From an uncultured Oscillospiraceae bacterium (lineage in GTDB: Bacteria; Bacillota; Clostridia; Oscillospirales; Ruminococcaceae): a stretch of DNA of 14,630 bases. The stretch lies in the NCBI GenBank assembly GCA_900543295.1, contig UQQY01000038.1, positions 1 through 14,630 of the forward strand. The letters are read 5' to 3'. Position 1 is the first letter of the stretch. Each line of letters starts with the position of its first letter. The notes under the pieces are model-generated. The model saw nothing but the letters and a program-made list of their open reading frames with translations, did no database searches and had not been told where the DNA came from. This document shows positions 1 through 6,831 of this stretch, piece after piece. The position numbers were made by a program, and so were the translations under genes.

Positions 1-47
1 TTCGCTGGCTTTCTCCTTTCGAGTTCCTTGTCCAATATGTTTGACAT
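1..47 (-). CDS. Possible 5' end of an unidentified minus-strand gene (partial)
   Basis: An ATG at 47-45 opens a frame that runs off the left edge and begins MSNILDKELERRKPA. The charged, Glu/Arg/Lys-rich start looks protein-like, and the frame lies directly downstream of the folT terminator on the same strand. The ribosome site is poor: the nearest AAGGAG is about 17 bases upstream of the ATG, and a second one (AAAGGAG, near 15-21) lies inside the frame. The real start could therefore be just outside the window. Fifteen residues are too few to assign a function. Confidence 0.33.
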   Translation of the reverse strand, partial: MSNILDKELERRKPA

Positions 48-97
48 CCCTACAAATATTGCGGCTCCTTGCGGCCAGAAGCGCGCTTTATGCCTGT

Positions 98-154
98 CAC
101 CGTTAAAAAACGGACGCGCCAGAAATGAACTGGCGCGTCCGTTTTTTAACGGTG
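98..154. terminator. Long perfect hairpin, bidirectional terminator after folT
   Basis: Arms 98-121 and 131-154 are perfect inverted complements of 24 bp around a 9-base loop. Each arm has a GC-rich core (GGACGCGCCA) flanked by a run of six A or T, so a U-run follows the GC stem in either direction. It starts nine bases past the folT stop codon, which fits a Rho-independent terminator for folT. It would also insulate folT from the gene at the left edge. Confidence 0.85.
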
Positions 155-162
155 AGGATCAG

Positions 163-1053
163 TTATTCTTTCGGAGCAAGGGGGTTCTCCTCAAGCTGTT
201 TTCTGATTGCATGAATATCTTCAGCCGCAGCGCCGAAAGTATAGAGGATATTTGCCGCAAACGGCGTAAGCACAGCGCCTGCGATGAACGGCAGCGCCCG
301 AAGGAGTCCTTCTGTCCAAACCGGCGCGTCGTAAAAGCGGACGACGGCAAAAGCTGTAAACACAATAAGCCCAAGCGCATTCAAAAGCTTTGCCGTAAAT
401 TTTACATTGTGCGCCGCACCGTTTTCCCGAAATAAGTACTTTCCTTCAAACAGCTTTCCATCCGGATTGCCGAACAGATAACGCCGCTTCGTGAGCATTG
501 GCAGAAGAAGCTGAATAAACAGGAGAAAAAGCAGAGATTCAAGCGGCCAGAGCGCAAGATTTTTTACGATGCTTTTGACTAAATAGTAGAGATAACCTTT
601 TCCATACAGCATGGCGCTCCAGCAGGAGCCCATCAGGATGTTGACCAATACGTTTACCGTAAGCTTTGCGGAAAAAATGCGCACCGCACTGATCCTTGCG
701 CGGTATAAAAACAGCGCGTACAGCAAGGAGCCCGCCATGGTGGAAAGCGTATAGCCAAAGAAAAACGGACCGGCCGGCGTGATGATATAACCTAAAATGT
801 CGCTCAAAAAACCGTTAATCAGTGCAAGGACCGGACCGTAAATCGCGCCGCCCAGCATTTTGACAAAAAAGGTCAGAAAGATGTGGAGATTGTCTCCAAG
901 CGGGATACGGATCATACCAAGCGCAAGCGACAGCGCCAGAAAAACGGCGGCAACCGTCAGCGAACGCAGGCTGTGCAGCTCGGAGACGGCGGCTTTCCAA
1001 TATCCTGCGGAAAACGGCGTGGAGTAAACGGATGTGTTTTTGTTTTGCCACAT
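163..1053 (-). CDS. folT: Folate-specific ECF transporter substrate-binding (S) component, with C-terminal extension
   Basis: This 296-residue hydrophobic protein is the membrane S component that would bind folate and dock on a shared energy-coupling (EcfA/A'/T) module encoded elsewhere. Residues about 28-190 look like the FolT fold: helices near 30-50, 60-90 and 100-118, the motif GPFFFGYTLS at 96-105, and a conserved-looking VNVLVN...W segment near 133-145. The start ATG is preceded by GAGGAGG at close to ideal spacing. The assignment is strongly supported by the THF riboswitch directly upstream. FolT proteins are usually about 170-190 residues; this one continues for about 100 more, with a polar stretch (190-222) and two further hydrophobic segments (about 223-240 and 250-274) before a charged tail. 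It appears monocistronic, with its own promoter and terminator. Confidence 0.88.
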   Translation of the reverse strand: MWQNKNTSVYSTPFSAGYWKAAVSELHSLRSLTVAAVFLALSLALGMIRIPLGDNLHIFLTFFVKMLGGAIYGPVLALINGFLSDILGYIITPAGPFFFGYTLSTMAGSLLYALFLYRARISAVRIFSAKLTVNVLVNILMGSCWSAMLYGKGYLYYLVKSIVKNLALWPLESLLFLLFIQLLLPMLTKRRYLFGNPDGKLFEGKYLFRENGAAHNVKFTAKLLNALGLIVFTAFAVVRFYDAPVWTEGLLRALPFIAGAVLTPFAANILYTFGAAAEDIHAIRKQLEENPLAPKE

Positions 1054-1131
1054 AAAAATACCTCCTCTGTGTGCGGCAGTAAAGGAATACCACTATTTTT
1101 GCACAAGAGAAGGCAAGCCTCCGGATATGCA

Positions 1132-1231
1132 ACAGTGGGATGCGAGCCATGCACCGCAAGCGTTTACCGCTTTTCGTCCGTCTGACAACTCCCCGTTCAG
1201 GCGGCACTTAACGCGCACAGCTCTACTCTGT
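1132..1231 (-). ncRNA. Tetrahydrofolate (THF) riboswitch controlling folT
   Basis: Read on the minus strand, the block carries the THF riboswitch landmarks in order: P1 ACAG (1231-1228), AGTAGA, the near-invariant GCGTTAAGTG, GGGGAGTTGTC, ACGAA followed by a GCG...CGC stem, GGTG, GCATCC, then CTGT closing P1. These match the known Firmicute folT riboswitch from memory of its consensus. It begins about ten bases after the predicted transcription start and ends about 80 bases before the folT ATG. No U-tailed terminator is visible between it and the gene, so control is probably translational, by masking the GAGGAGG site; that mechanism is inference. Confidence 0.93.
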
Positions 1232-1247
1232 GATTTGTACATTCCAT

Positions 1248-1276
1248 ATGGTAGCATGAAACAAGCCTGCTGTCAA
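1248..1276 (-). promoter_or_regulatory. Promoter of folT (sigma-A type)
   Basis: On the minus strand a perfect -35 TTGACA (1276-1271) is followed by a 17-base spacer and TACCAT (1253-1248). The spacer ends in TGC, giving an extended -10. The start of transcription would fall near 1240, just before the riboswitch. Confidence 0.8.
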
Positions 1277-1277
1277 G

Positions 1278-1326
1278 GTGCATCCCTTGCTTTTTCTCAA
1301 ATCGCCGCTTCAAAGCAAGGACGCAC
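1278..1326. repeat. Imperfect inverted repeat upstream of the folT promoter
   Basis: GTGC (1278-1281) and CCTTGCTTT (1285-1293) pair with AAAGCAAGG (1312-1320) and GCAC (1323-1326), with a small internal bulge. The dyad touches the upstream side of the folT -35 region. It may be the end of a transcript or a protein-binding dyad. The rest of 1277-1360 shows no gene. Confidence 0.5.
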
Positions 1327-1360
1327 GATGGGGCTTGATACAGGAAGGTTTATCGACAAA

Positions 1361-1698
1361 TGTAAACAAGGGGTCATGCAAATTTCCCTGATTAGCTTTT
1401 GCAAAGCAAAAGCGCTTGCAATCCACAGACTGATTGGGGCGCAGCAGAGCGGCAGTATTTCATTTTTCGCACAAACAATCTCAGGAGAGGAGGTGCCAAG
1501 GAGGGGAACCGCGGGTTCCTCTCCTTGGTACGCCTTTGCGTCCTTTCCTCGTATAAGGAAAGGACGTGCCCCCGCGGTACGAGCGGCAAAAGCGAAAAGC
1601 TCCCTTTTACGGGAGCTTTTAAGTCTCTTTATATTTATCAGTTTCCTGTAAAATACTCAATAATTGTTCCTGCTCCGCTCTGCTTTTCATAGAGAAAA
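1361..1698. repeat. Tandem mosaic repeat, copy 1 (338 bp)
   Basis: The unit begins TGTAAACAAGGGGTCATGC and ends just before the same sequence restarts at 1699. It is packed with hairpins: AGCTTTTGC/GCAAAAGC near 1396-1413; a 15-bp stem with one G/T mismatch at 1496-1510/1514-1528; an 11-bp stem at 1539-1549/1556-1566; and a terminator-like stem AAAAGCTCCC/GGGAGCTTTT at 1595-1604/1611-1620. Bases 1369-1572 are identical to 2082-2285 of copy 3. Short open frames occur in several registers, but their reading frame is not conserved past the core, so I treat the element as non-coding apart from the micro-ORF discussed in the findings. Confidence 0.95.
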
Positions 1699-2073
1699 TG
1701 TAAACGAGGGGTCATGCAAATTTCCCTGATTAGCTTTTGCAAAGCAAAAGCGCTTGCAATCCACAGACTGATTGGGGCGCAGCAGAGCGGCAGTATTTCC
1801 TTTTTCGCACAAACGATCTCAGGAGGGGAGGTGCCAAGGAGGGGAACCGCGGGTTCCTCTCCTTAGCGCGTCTTTGTTTCCCTTACCCAAAGGGCACACG
1901 TCTTCGCGTGAAGAAAGGAAATGCCTGCCGCGGCATCGCGTGCCCCGAAGGGGTACGAGCGGCAAAATGAAAAGCTCCCTTTTACGGGAGCTTTTAAGTC
2001 TCTTTATATTTATCAGTTTCCTGTAAAATACTCAATAATTGTTCCTGCTCCGCTCTGCTTTTCATAGAGAAAA
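1699..2073. repeat. Tandem mosaic repeat, copy 2 (375 bp)
   Basis: The first about 165 bases match copies 1 and 3 with only a few substitutions. After CTCTCCTTA (about 1857-1865) the middle is replaced by a different hairpin-rich module of about 100 bases that carries GTGCCCCGAAGGGG (1940-1953). The last about 100 bases, from the terminator-like stem (1970-1979/1986-1995) to 2073, return to near-identity with copy 1. The unit is therefore a conserved head and tail around an exchangeable centre. Confidence 0.95.
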
Positions 2074-2370
2074 TGTAAACGAGGGGTCATGCAAATTTCC
2101 CTGATTAGCTTTTGCAAAGCAAAAGCGCTTGCAATCCACAGACTGATTGGGGCGCAGCAGAGCGGCAGTATTTCATTTTTCGCACAAACAATCTCAGGAG
2201 AGGAGGTGCCAAGGAGGGGAACCGCGGGTTCCTCTCCTTGGTACGCCTTTGCGTCCTTTCCTCGTATAAGGAAAGGACGTGCCCCGCCGCGGCACGAGCG
2301 GCAAAGGAAAGGGTATCGTGTGCCCCGAAGGGGGATGAGCAGCAAAAGCGAGAAGCTCCTGTAAAAGGGA
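2074..2370. repeat. Tandem mosaic repeat, copy 3 (lacks the tail)
   Basis: The head matches copy 1 for about 204 bases, with one difference near its start. The centre then continues with CCGCCGCGG and with GTGCCCCGAAGGGG, a block shared with copy 2 but not with copy 1. The terminal stem is a diverged version (AGCGAGAAGCTCC pairing with GGAACTTTTCGCT, about 2347-2380). The about 80-base AT-rich tail seen in copies 1 and 2 is missing. The exact right border is uncertain by about 15 bases. Confidence 0.9.
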
Positions 2371-2415
2371 ACTTTTCGCTCGTATGGATAACAAGCTTTG
2401 AAAACGTCCAAAACG

Positions 2416-2454
2416 AAAACGGGAGACCGCCTCTTGAAAAGCGTCTCCCGTTTT
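2416..2454 (-). terminator. Rho-independent terminator of clpX
   Basis: AAAACGGGAGAC (2416-2427) pairs perfectly with GTCTCCCGTTTT (2443-2454) over 12 bp. On the minus strand the stem ends in TTTTCGTTTT, and it begins eleven bases past the clpX stop codon. Confidence 0.88.
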
Positions 2455-2465
2455 GCCTGTACATG

Positions 2466-3755
2466 TTACTCTGCGATTTTTTCCGGTTCGGCGAGCTTTT
2501 TGGCCGCCCGTCTTTTTGTCACAGCCGGAAGCGATTTTTTCTCAACAACGTCGGCTGTAATCTGCACGCGCTTTACATCCGGCTCCGACGGAATGGAGAA
2601 CATCAGATCGGAAAGAATGTCTTCGAGAATTCCGCGTAAGCCCCGCGCACCGGTTTTTCGTTCGATTGCCTGTTTGGCAACCGCCGCAACCGCATCGTCC
2701 GTAAACTGAAGTTCCACGCCGTCCAGTTTAAACATGGACTGGTATTGCTTGATAAAAGCGTTCTTCGGCTCGGTCAGAATCCGGCAAAGCATCTCTTCGG
2801 TAAGCTCCTCAAGCACTGCAATAACCGGAATGCGGCCGACCAATTCTGGGATCAGACCGTACTTTACAAGGTCATGCGGGACAACCTGCTTCATAATATT
2901 GTCTCCGGCCTTTTCCTGCTTGGAGACAACCTCGCCGCCGAAACCAAGAGATCCCTTTTTCGAGCGCTGGGCAATGATCTTTTCAAGCCCGTCGAAAGCG
3001 CCGCCGCAGATAAACAGAATGTTCTTCGTATTCACCTGAATATATTCCTGATGCGGATGCTTTCTGCCGCCCTGCGGCGGAACGTTGGAAACCGTTCCTT
3101 CGATAATCTTCAAAAGCGCCTGCTGCACACCCTCGCCGGATACGTCGCGCGTAATCGACGTATTTTCGGACTTGCGTGCGATCTTGTCGATCTCATCAAT
3201 ATAAATGATGCCGCGCTCAGCCGCCTCCACATCGAAGTCGGCCGCCTGCAAAAGGCGTACCAGCACGTTTTCTACATCGTCTCCGACATAGCCCGCTTCG
3301 GTCAGGGTAGTGGCGTCCGCAATCGCGAAGGGAACATCCAGAACTTTTGCAAGCGTCTGCGCAAGCATCGTCTTACCTGTACCGGTCGGCCCCAAAAGCA
3401 GGATGTTGCTCTTCTGAATTTCTACGCCGTCGTCCTGTTCGCCGCTCATGATCCGCTTATAATGATTGTAGACGGCGACCGCCAGCTTTTTCTTTGCTTC
3501 CTCCTGCCCAACGACGTATTCGTCGAACACAGCCTTGATTTCAGTCGGCTTTAAAACGATCATCCCGTCCTTTGCGTGGCTGCGCGCATGCGCCGTGCCG
3601 AAGGACGGATCCTCATCGTGCAGCATCTGATAGCAAAGGCTTACGCATTCGTCGCAGATAAATACGCCGTTTGAATAAAGCAGACGTTCTACCTCTCTTT
3701 CGCTCTTGCCGCAAAAATTGCAGCAAGGCGTCTTTCTTTCATCAGTACCGGGCAT
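2466..3755 (-). CDS. clpX: ATP-dependent Clp protease ATP-binding subunit ClpX
   Basis: ClpX is the hexameric AAA+ unfoldase that feeds proteins, including SsrA-tagged ones, into ClpP. The 429-residue length is normal. The N-terminal zinc-binding domain is complete (C12, C15, C34, C37). The AAA+ core shows Walker A GPTGTGKT (122-129), pore loop GYVG (155-158), Walker B IIYIDEID (183-190), the RKH pore loop (231-233), the ClpP-docking loop as LGF (270-272, usually IGF), and sensor 2 GARGLR (369-374). The start is fixed by AGAGGTG seven bases upstream of the ATG. It lies 57 bp downstream of clpP with no terminator between them, so the two are probably co-transcribed. The C-terminal tail (about 405-429) is Lys/Ala-rich and looks variable. 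Confidence 0.98.
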   Translation of the reverse strand: MPGTDERKTPCCNFCGKSEREVERLLYSNGVFICDECVSLCYQMLHDEDPSFGTAHARSHAKDGMIVLKPTEIKAVFDEYVVGQEEAKKKLAVAVYNHYKRIMSGEQDDGVEIQKSNILLLGPTGTGKTMLAQTLAKVLDVPFAIADATTLTEAGYVGDDVENVLVRLLQAADFDVEAAERGIIYIDEIDKIARKSENTSITRDVSGEGVQQALLKIIEGTVSNVPPQGGRKHPHQEYIQVNTKNILFICGGAFDGLEKIIAQRSKKGSLGFGGEVVSKQEKAGDNIMKQVVPHDLVKYGLIPELVGRIPVIAVLEELTEEMLCRILTEPKNAFIKQYQSMFKLDGVELQFTDDAVAAVAKQAIERKTGARGLRGILEDILSDLMFSIPSEPDVKRVQITADVVEKKSLPAVTKRRAAKKLAEPEKIAE

Positions 3756-3812
3756 GCCCGCACCTCTCTTTAACTAAAAATTGAAACGATGAAATCTTTT
3801 ATTTCAGACAGC

Positions 3813-4394
3813 TTATCGTTTGGAGATAACCTTGTCGATCAGACCATATTCGCACGCTTCGGCAGCGGACATAAAATGATCGCGTTCGCAGTCGCGGGTG
3901 ATTTCCTCAATGGACTTGCCGGTGTTCTCCGCCAAAATGCTGTTTAAGTGTTTTTTCATGCGAAGGATACGCTCCGCCTGAATCTGAATGTCGGTCGCCT
4001 GGCCCTGACTGCCGCCCGAGGGCTGATGAATCATAATTTCGCTGTTTGGCAGGGCAAAGCGCTTACCCTTTGCGCCGCTTGACAGCAAAAACGCGCCCAT
4101 AGACGCCGCCATACCGATGCAAATGGTGGATACATCGCACTTGATATACTGCATGGTGTCGTAGATCGCCATGCCGGAGGTGATGGAGCCGCCCGGGCTG
4201 TTGATATACAGGCTGATGTCCTTATCCGGATCCTGCCCCTCAAGGTACAAAAGCTGCGCCACTACGAGCGAGGCTGAAGCGTCATTTACCTCTTCGCAGA
4301 GCATGACAATACGGTCGTTTAACAGGCGTGAAAAAATGTCATAGGAGCGCTCGCTGTTGCCGGAACGCTCGACTACCATAGGAACCAAACTCAT
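3813..4394 (-). CDS. clpP: ATP-dependent Clp protease proteolytic subunit ClpP
   Basis: ClpP is the serine peptidase that forms the barrel-shaped degradation chamber for ClpX and other Clp ATPases. The protein is 193 residues, the usual length, with the catalytic triad at Ser98 (GMAASMGA), His123 (MIHQPSGG) and Asp172, and the SPGGS handle motif near 66-70. An upstream in-frame ATG at 4484 would add 30 residues that do not resemble ClpP. The ATG at 4394 is preferred because it gives the family start MSLVPMVVER and has AAAGGAG about seven bases upstream. It sits between tig and clpX, an order conserved in many Firmicutes. I see no CIRCE or CtsR-type operator upstream. Confidence 0.98.
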   Translation of the reverse strand: MSLVPMVVERSGNSERSYDIFSRLLNDRIVMLCEEVNDASASLVVAQLLYLEGQDPDKDISLYINSPGGSITSGMAIYDTMQYIKCDVSTICIGMAASMGAFLLSSGAKGKRFALPNSEIMIHQPSGGSQGQATDIQIQAERILRMKKHLNSILAENTGKSIEEITRDCERDHFMSAAEACEYGLIDKVISKR

Positions 4395-4450
4395 ATCGGA
4401 TTCTCCTTTCGAATAAGCGCATAATCCGTCGGATTTTACGCGTAATGCAA

Positions 4451-4486
4451 CAATGTTTCGCACGCCTTGCGATGTGCGAAACATTG
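4451..4486. repeat. 13-bp perfect dyad in the tig-clpP gap
   Basis: CAATGTTTCGCAC (4451-4463) and GTGCGAAACATTG (4474-4486) are perfect inverted repeats around 10 bases, placed about 57 bp upstream of the clpP ATG. There is no U-tract, so it is not a convincing terminator. A second small stem (CTCCC/GGGAG, 4502-4515) lies next to it. It could be an RNA hairpin affecting tig-clpP mRNA processing or a regulator-binding dyad. Confidence 0.6.
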
Positions 4487-4572
4487 ACTGTCTGTGATAG
4501 TCTCCCTTTTGGGAGGACGCTGTACGGAAATTCCCCCGTCATGGGGCTTTCCGGTCTTGCCGGTACTGGTGA

Positions 4573-5853
4573 TTACCGGATAACCGCGTTTTCTTTTACA
4601 AGGTCAACCGCCTTGTTGACGGCAATGTCTTTTGAGAGCTCTTCGACGGAAACAAACTGCTTCACCTGATCGGCCTCCATCTGATACATGTCGGCAAGCT
4701 TTTTGTACTCGGTCTCAATGTCCTCGTCGCTCACTTCGATGCTCTCAAGCTCCACGATCTTCTCAAGCGCCAAGCGGATCTGCACGCGCTTTTTCGCCTG
4801 CTCCTCAAAAGTCTGGCGGAAGGAGGCAAGCTCCATACCGGTATATTTCATATAGGTGTCAAGGTTCATTCCCTGCGACTGGAGGCGGTAATCAAAGTCG
4901 CGGATCATGTCGTCGATTGCCGACTCGTACATTTCGTTCGGAATCTCAGCCTCCATGTTTTCGATCACTTTGTCAATCAGCTTGTTCTCAACCTCAGTGG
5001 AAGCTTCCTTCTCGTTCTGCTCCTCCATCTTTTTGCGGATGTCGGCGCGCAGCTCGTCTAACGTATCAAACTCACTGACGTCCTTTGCAAACTCGTCGTC
5101 GAGCGCCGGAACCTCTTTCGCCTTGATCTCATGCACCTTGCACTTGAAAACAGCTTCCTTGCCTTTTAACTCTTCCGCGTGGTAATCCTCCGGGAAAGTA
5201 ACGTTTACGTCGAATTCGTCGCCGATATTGCGGTTTTCGAGCTGAGGCTCAAAGCCCGGAATGAACTGACCGGAGCCAAGCTCCAGACTGTACTTTTCCG
5301 CCTTGCCGCCATCGAAGGGGACGCCGTCGACGCTGCCTTCAAAATCGAACACCAGCGTGTCGCCGTTCTGTGAAGCGCGGTCTGCGACGTCGATCTGACG
5401 GGCGTTTCTGTCCTGCATGGCCTTTAAACGATTTGCAACGTCCTCGTCCGTAACCTCTTTTACTGTTTTTTCCACTTCTATGCCCTTGTAGTCTTTTACG
5501 GCAACCTCCGGCTTTACAATGCAGACAGCGGTAAAGGTAACGCCGTTTTCCTTGTCCGCCTCTTTCATTTCGACCTCCGGACGGGCGATGATTTCAAGCT
5601 TCGCTTCGGCAATCGCCTCAGAGAGGGCGGCCGGATAAATGTCGTTAATCGCGTCCTCAAAGAATACGCCCTCGCCGTAGAGCTTTTCTACCATCTTGCG
5701 CGGCGCCTTGCCTCTGCGGAAGCCTGGTACATTGATCTTCTTGATATTCTTTTTGTATGCTTTTTCAAGTGCTTTTTCAAACGATTCCGCATCAATGTGA
5801 ATCGTCAGCTCGTACTTATTGGTGTCGAGCTTGTTGTTCGCTGTTAAACTCAT
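4573..5853 (-). CDS. tig: Trigger factor (ribosome-associated chaperone and prolyl isomerase)
   Basis: Trigger factor binds the ribosomal exit tunnel and holds nascent chains. From the chosen start the protein has 426 residues, typical for the family. The N-terminal ribosome-binding domain carries the signature GFRRGKAPR (44-52). An FKBP-type PPIase domain spans about 160-245 (DTLVFDFEGSVDG, LGSGQFIPGFE). The remainder is the charged, helical C-terminal chaperone domain. An ATG six codons upstream is possible, but the ATG at 5853 has GGAGG at proper spacing and begins MSLTANNKLD, as expected. It is the first gene of the tig-clpP-clpX group and has a recognisable promoter. Confidence 0.98.
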   Translation of the reverse strand: MSLTANNKLDTNKYELTIHIDAESFEKALEKAYKKNIKKINVPGFRRGKAPRKMVEKLYGEGVFFEDAINDIYPAALSEAIAEAKLEIIARPEVEMKEADKENGVTFTAVCIVKPEVAVKDYKGIEVEKTVKEVTDEDVANRLKAMQDRNARQIDVADRASQNGDTLVFDFEGSVDGVPFDGGKAEKYSLELGSGQFIPGFEPQLENRNIGDEFDVNVTFPEDYHAEELKGKEAVFKCKVHEIKAKEVPALDDEFAKDVSEFDTLDELRADIRKKMEEQNEKEASTEVENKLIDKVIENMEAEIPNEMYESAIDDMIRDFDYRLQSQGMNLDTYMKYTGMELASFRQTFEEQAKKRVQIRLALEKIVELESIEVSDEDIETEYKKLADMYQMEADQVKQFVSVEELSKDIAVNKAVDLVKENAVIR

Positions 5854-5930
5854 GTTCGTCCTCCATATCAAACGTTGATCGGAACGGCCGCGTCCATCAG
5901 GACGGGAAGCCGAACCGCAGTTTGCCCTTT

Positions 5931-5959
5931 ATTATATCACAGTTTTTTTTTGTTGACTA
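5931..5959 (-). promoter_or_regulatory. Promoter of tig (tig-clpP-clpX)
   Basis: On the minus strand a perfect -10 TATAAT (5936-5931) lies 17 bases after TAGTCA (5959-5954), which matches the -35 consensus at four of six positions. An A-rich spacer separates them. The start site would be about 70 bp upstream of the tig ATG. Confidence 0.75.
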
Positions 5960-6070
5960 TACTTTTTGTGAGAAAATGCGCACGCTGCGGCGATTTTCAG
6001 TGAAACGACAAGCAAGCGGGCAATATCTGGGGCAAAATCCGTCAGAATGCTGTCTGATACCTCCCGCATT

Positions 6071-6766
6071 TTATTGAATACCGGGCACTTCAACCGGCGT
6101 AAAGTCCGTATAATCACAGGCGATCAGCCGCATGTCGATTCCCTGGTATTCGCCGTCGATTGCGTAGCGATGGCCCGCGCCGTGAATATGCCCGTAATAG
6201 CAGCGTTTTATGCCGTATTCCTTTAATACGTCCAGTATTTCCGCGCATTCATAAATGTAATAAGCGGGCGGGTAGTGCAGGAATACGATCCGCTCCTTGA
6301 CATCCGCGGGCGCCGCGTCGAGCGAAAGCCGAAGCCTTCCCGCCTCGCGGCTTAAAACCTTTTTGTCCGCCTGCTCGCCATGCTCGCTCACCCAGCCGCG
6401 CGTGCCGCAGACCGCAATACCGCCCACGCGATAGGCGTTGTTGAACAAGAAGGAGAGCGTCGAAAACCCGTTTTCCTCAAAAAAGGCTACGGTTTTCGCA
6501 TATGTGGAAAACCAGTAGTCATGATTCCCGCGCAGAATAATTTTCCGGCCGTTCAGACGATCCAAAAATGCAAAATCCGGCTGCGCCTCTTTCAACGTCA
6601 TCGCCCATGAAATATCGCCGCAGACTACAACGGTATCCTCTGCGGAAACGGTTTTGTTCCAGTTTTCTTCAAAACGCGACACATGATCGTGCCATCCTTT
6701 AAAAATATCCATCGGTTTGTCGCATCCAAAGGACAGATGCGGATCGCCGATTGCAAAAAGCCGCAC
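6071..6766 (-). CDS. Calcineurin-like metallophosphoesterase
   Basis: This 231-residue protein belongs to the calcineurin-like metallophosphoesterase superfamily, which uses two metal ions to hydrolyse phosphoester bonds. The metal ligands are in canonical order: D8 and H10 (GDPHL), D51 (GDISW), N81/H82 (GNHDYW), H164 (LHYPP), and H193/H195 (GHIHG). No signal peptide or membrane segment is visible, so it is probably cytoplasmic. A longer frame from an ATG at 6787 exists, but a GTG at 6766 is preferred: it has GGAGG six bases upstream and gives MRLFAIGDPHLSFG, the usual start for this family. The substrate cannot be read from the sequence. It appears to have its own promoter. Confidence 0.9.
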   Translation of the reverse strand: MRLFAIGDPHLSFGCDKPMDIFKGWHDHVSRFEENWNKTVSAEDTVVVCGDISWAMTLKEAQPDFAFLDRLNGRKIILRGNHDYWFSTYAKTVAFFEENGFSTLSFLFNNAYRVGGIAVCGTRGWVSEHGEQADKKVLSREAGRLRLSLDAAPADVKERIVFLHYPPAYYIYECAEILDVLKEYGIKRCYYGHIHGAGHRYAIDGEYQGIDMRLIACDYTDFTPVEVPGIQ

Positions 6767-6802
6767 AGGACACCTCCGTTTCCTCATTTATGTGCAGAAT
6801 TT

Positions 6803-6831
6803 ATTATGATAGTATCGCTTTTCCCTGACTA
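6803..6831 (-). promoter_or_regulatory. Probable promoter of the metallophosphoesterase gene
   Basis: TAGTCA (6831-6826), a 17-base spacer, then CATAAT (6808-6803) on the minus strand. The -10 matches five of six consensus positions and the -35 four of six, the same -35 hexamer as before tig. It overlaps the end of the methyltransferase remnant. Confidence 0.5.

Noticed and set aside
1361..2370. CRISPR array
   Set aside because: The repeat unit is about 340-375 bp with no short regular repeats and no unique spacers, and there are no cas genes nearby.
1392..2411. Several open frames of 65-200 codons inside the repeat array, on both strands
   Set aside because: The same DNA is open in three or more frames, the frames change from copy to copy, and composition follows the hairpins (Arg/Pro/Ser/Cys-rich). 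They are by-products of repeated sequence without stops.
2745..3554. Plus-strand 269-codon frame opposite clpX, and the 402-codon plus-strand frame opposite thrC (7575-8783)
   Set aside because: Both are antisense shadows of genes with complete family motifs. No ribosome site and no recognisable domain were seen.
4395..4572. CIRCE or CtsR operator before clpP
   Set aside because: Neither the TTAGCACTC/GAGTGCTAA dyad nor the GGTCAAA heptad repeat is present here or before tig.
5932..6070. Minus-strand 45-codon frame between the metallophosphoesterase stop and tig
   Set aside because: Its ATG has no Shine-Dalgarno site, and the frame runs through the tig promoter (5931-5959). The ending is low-complexity (KKYSQQKKTVI). 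More likely spacer.
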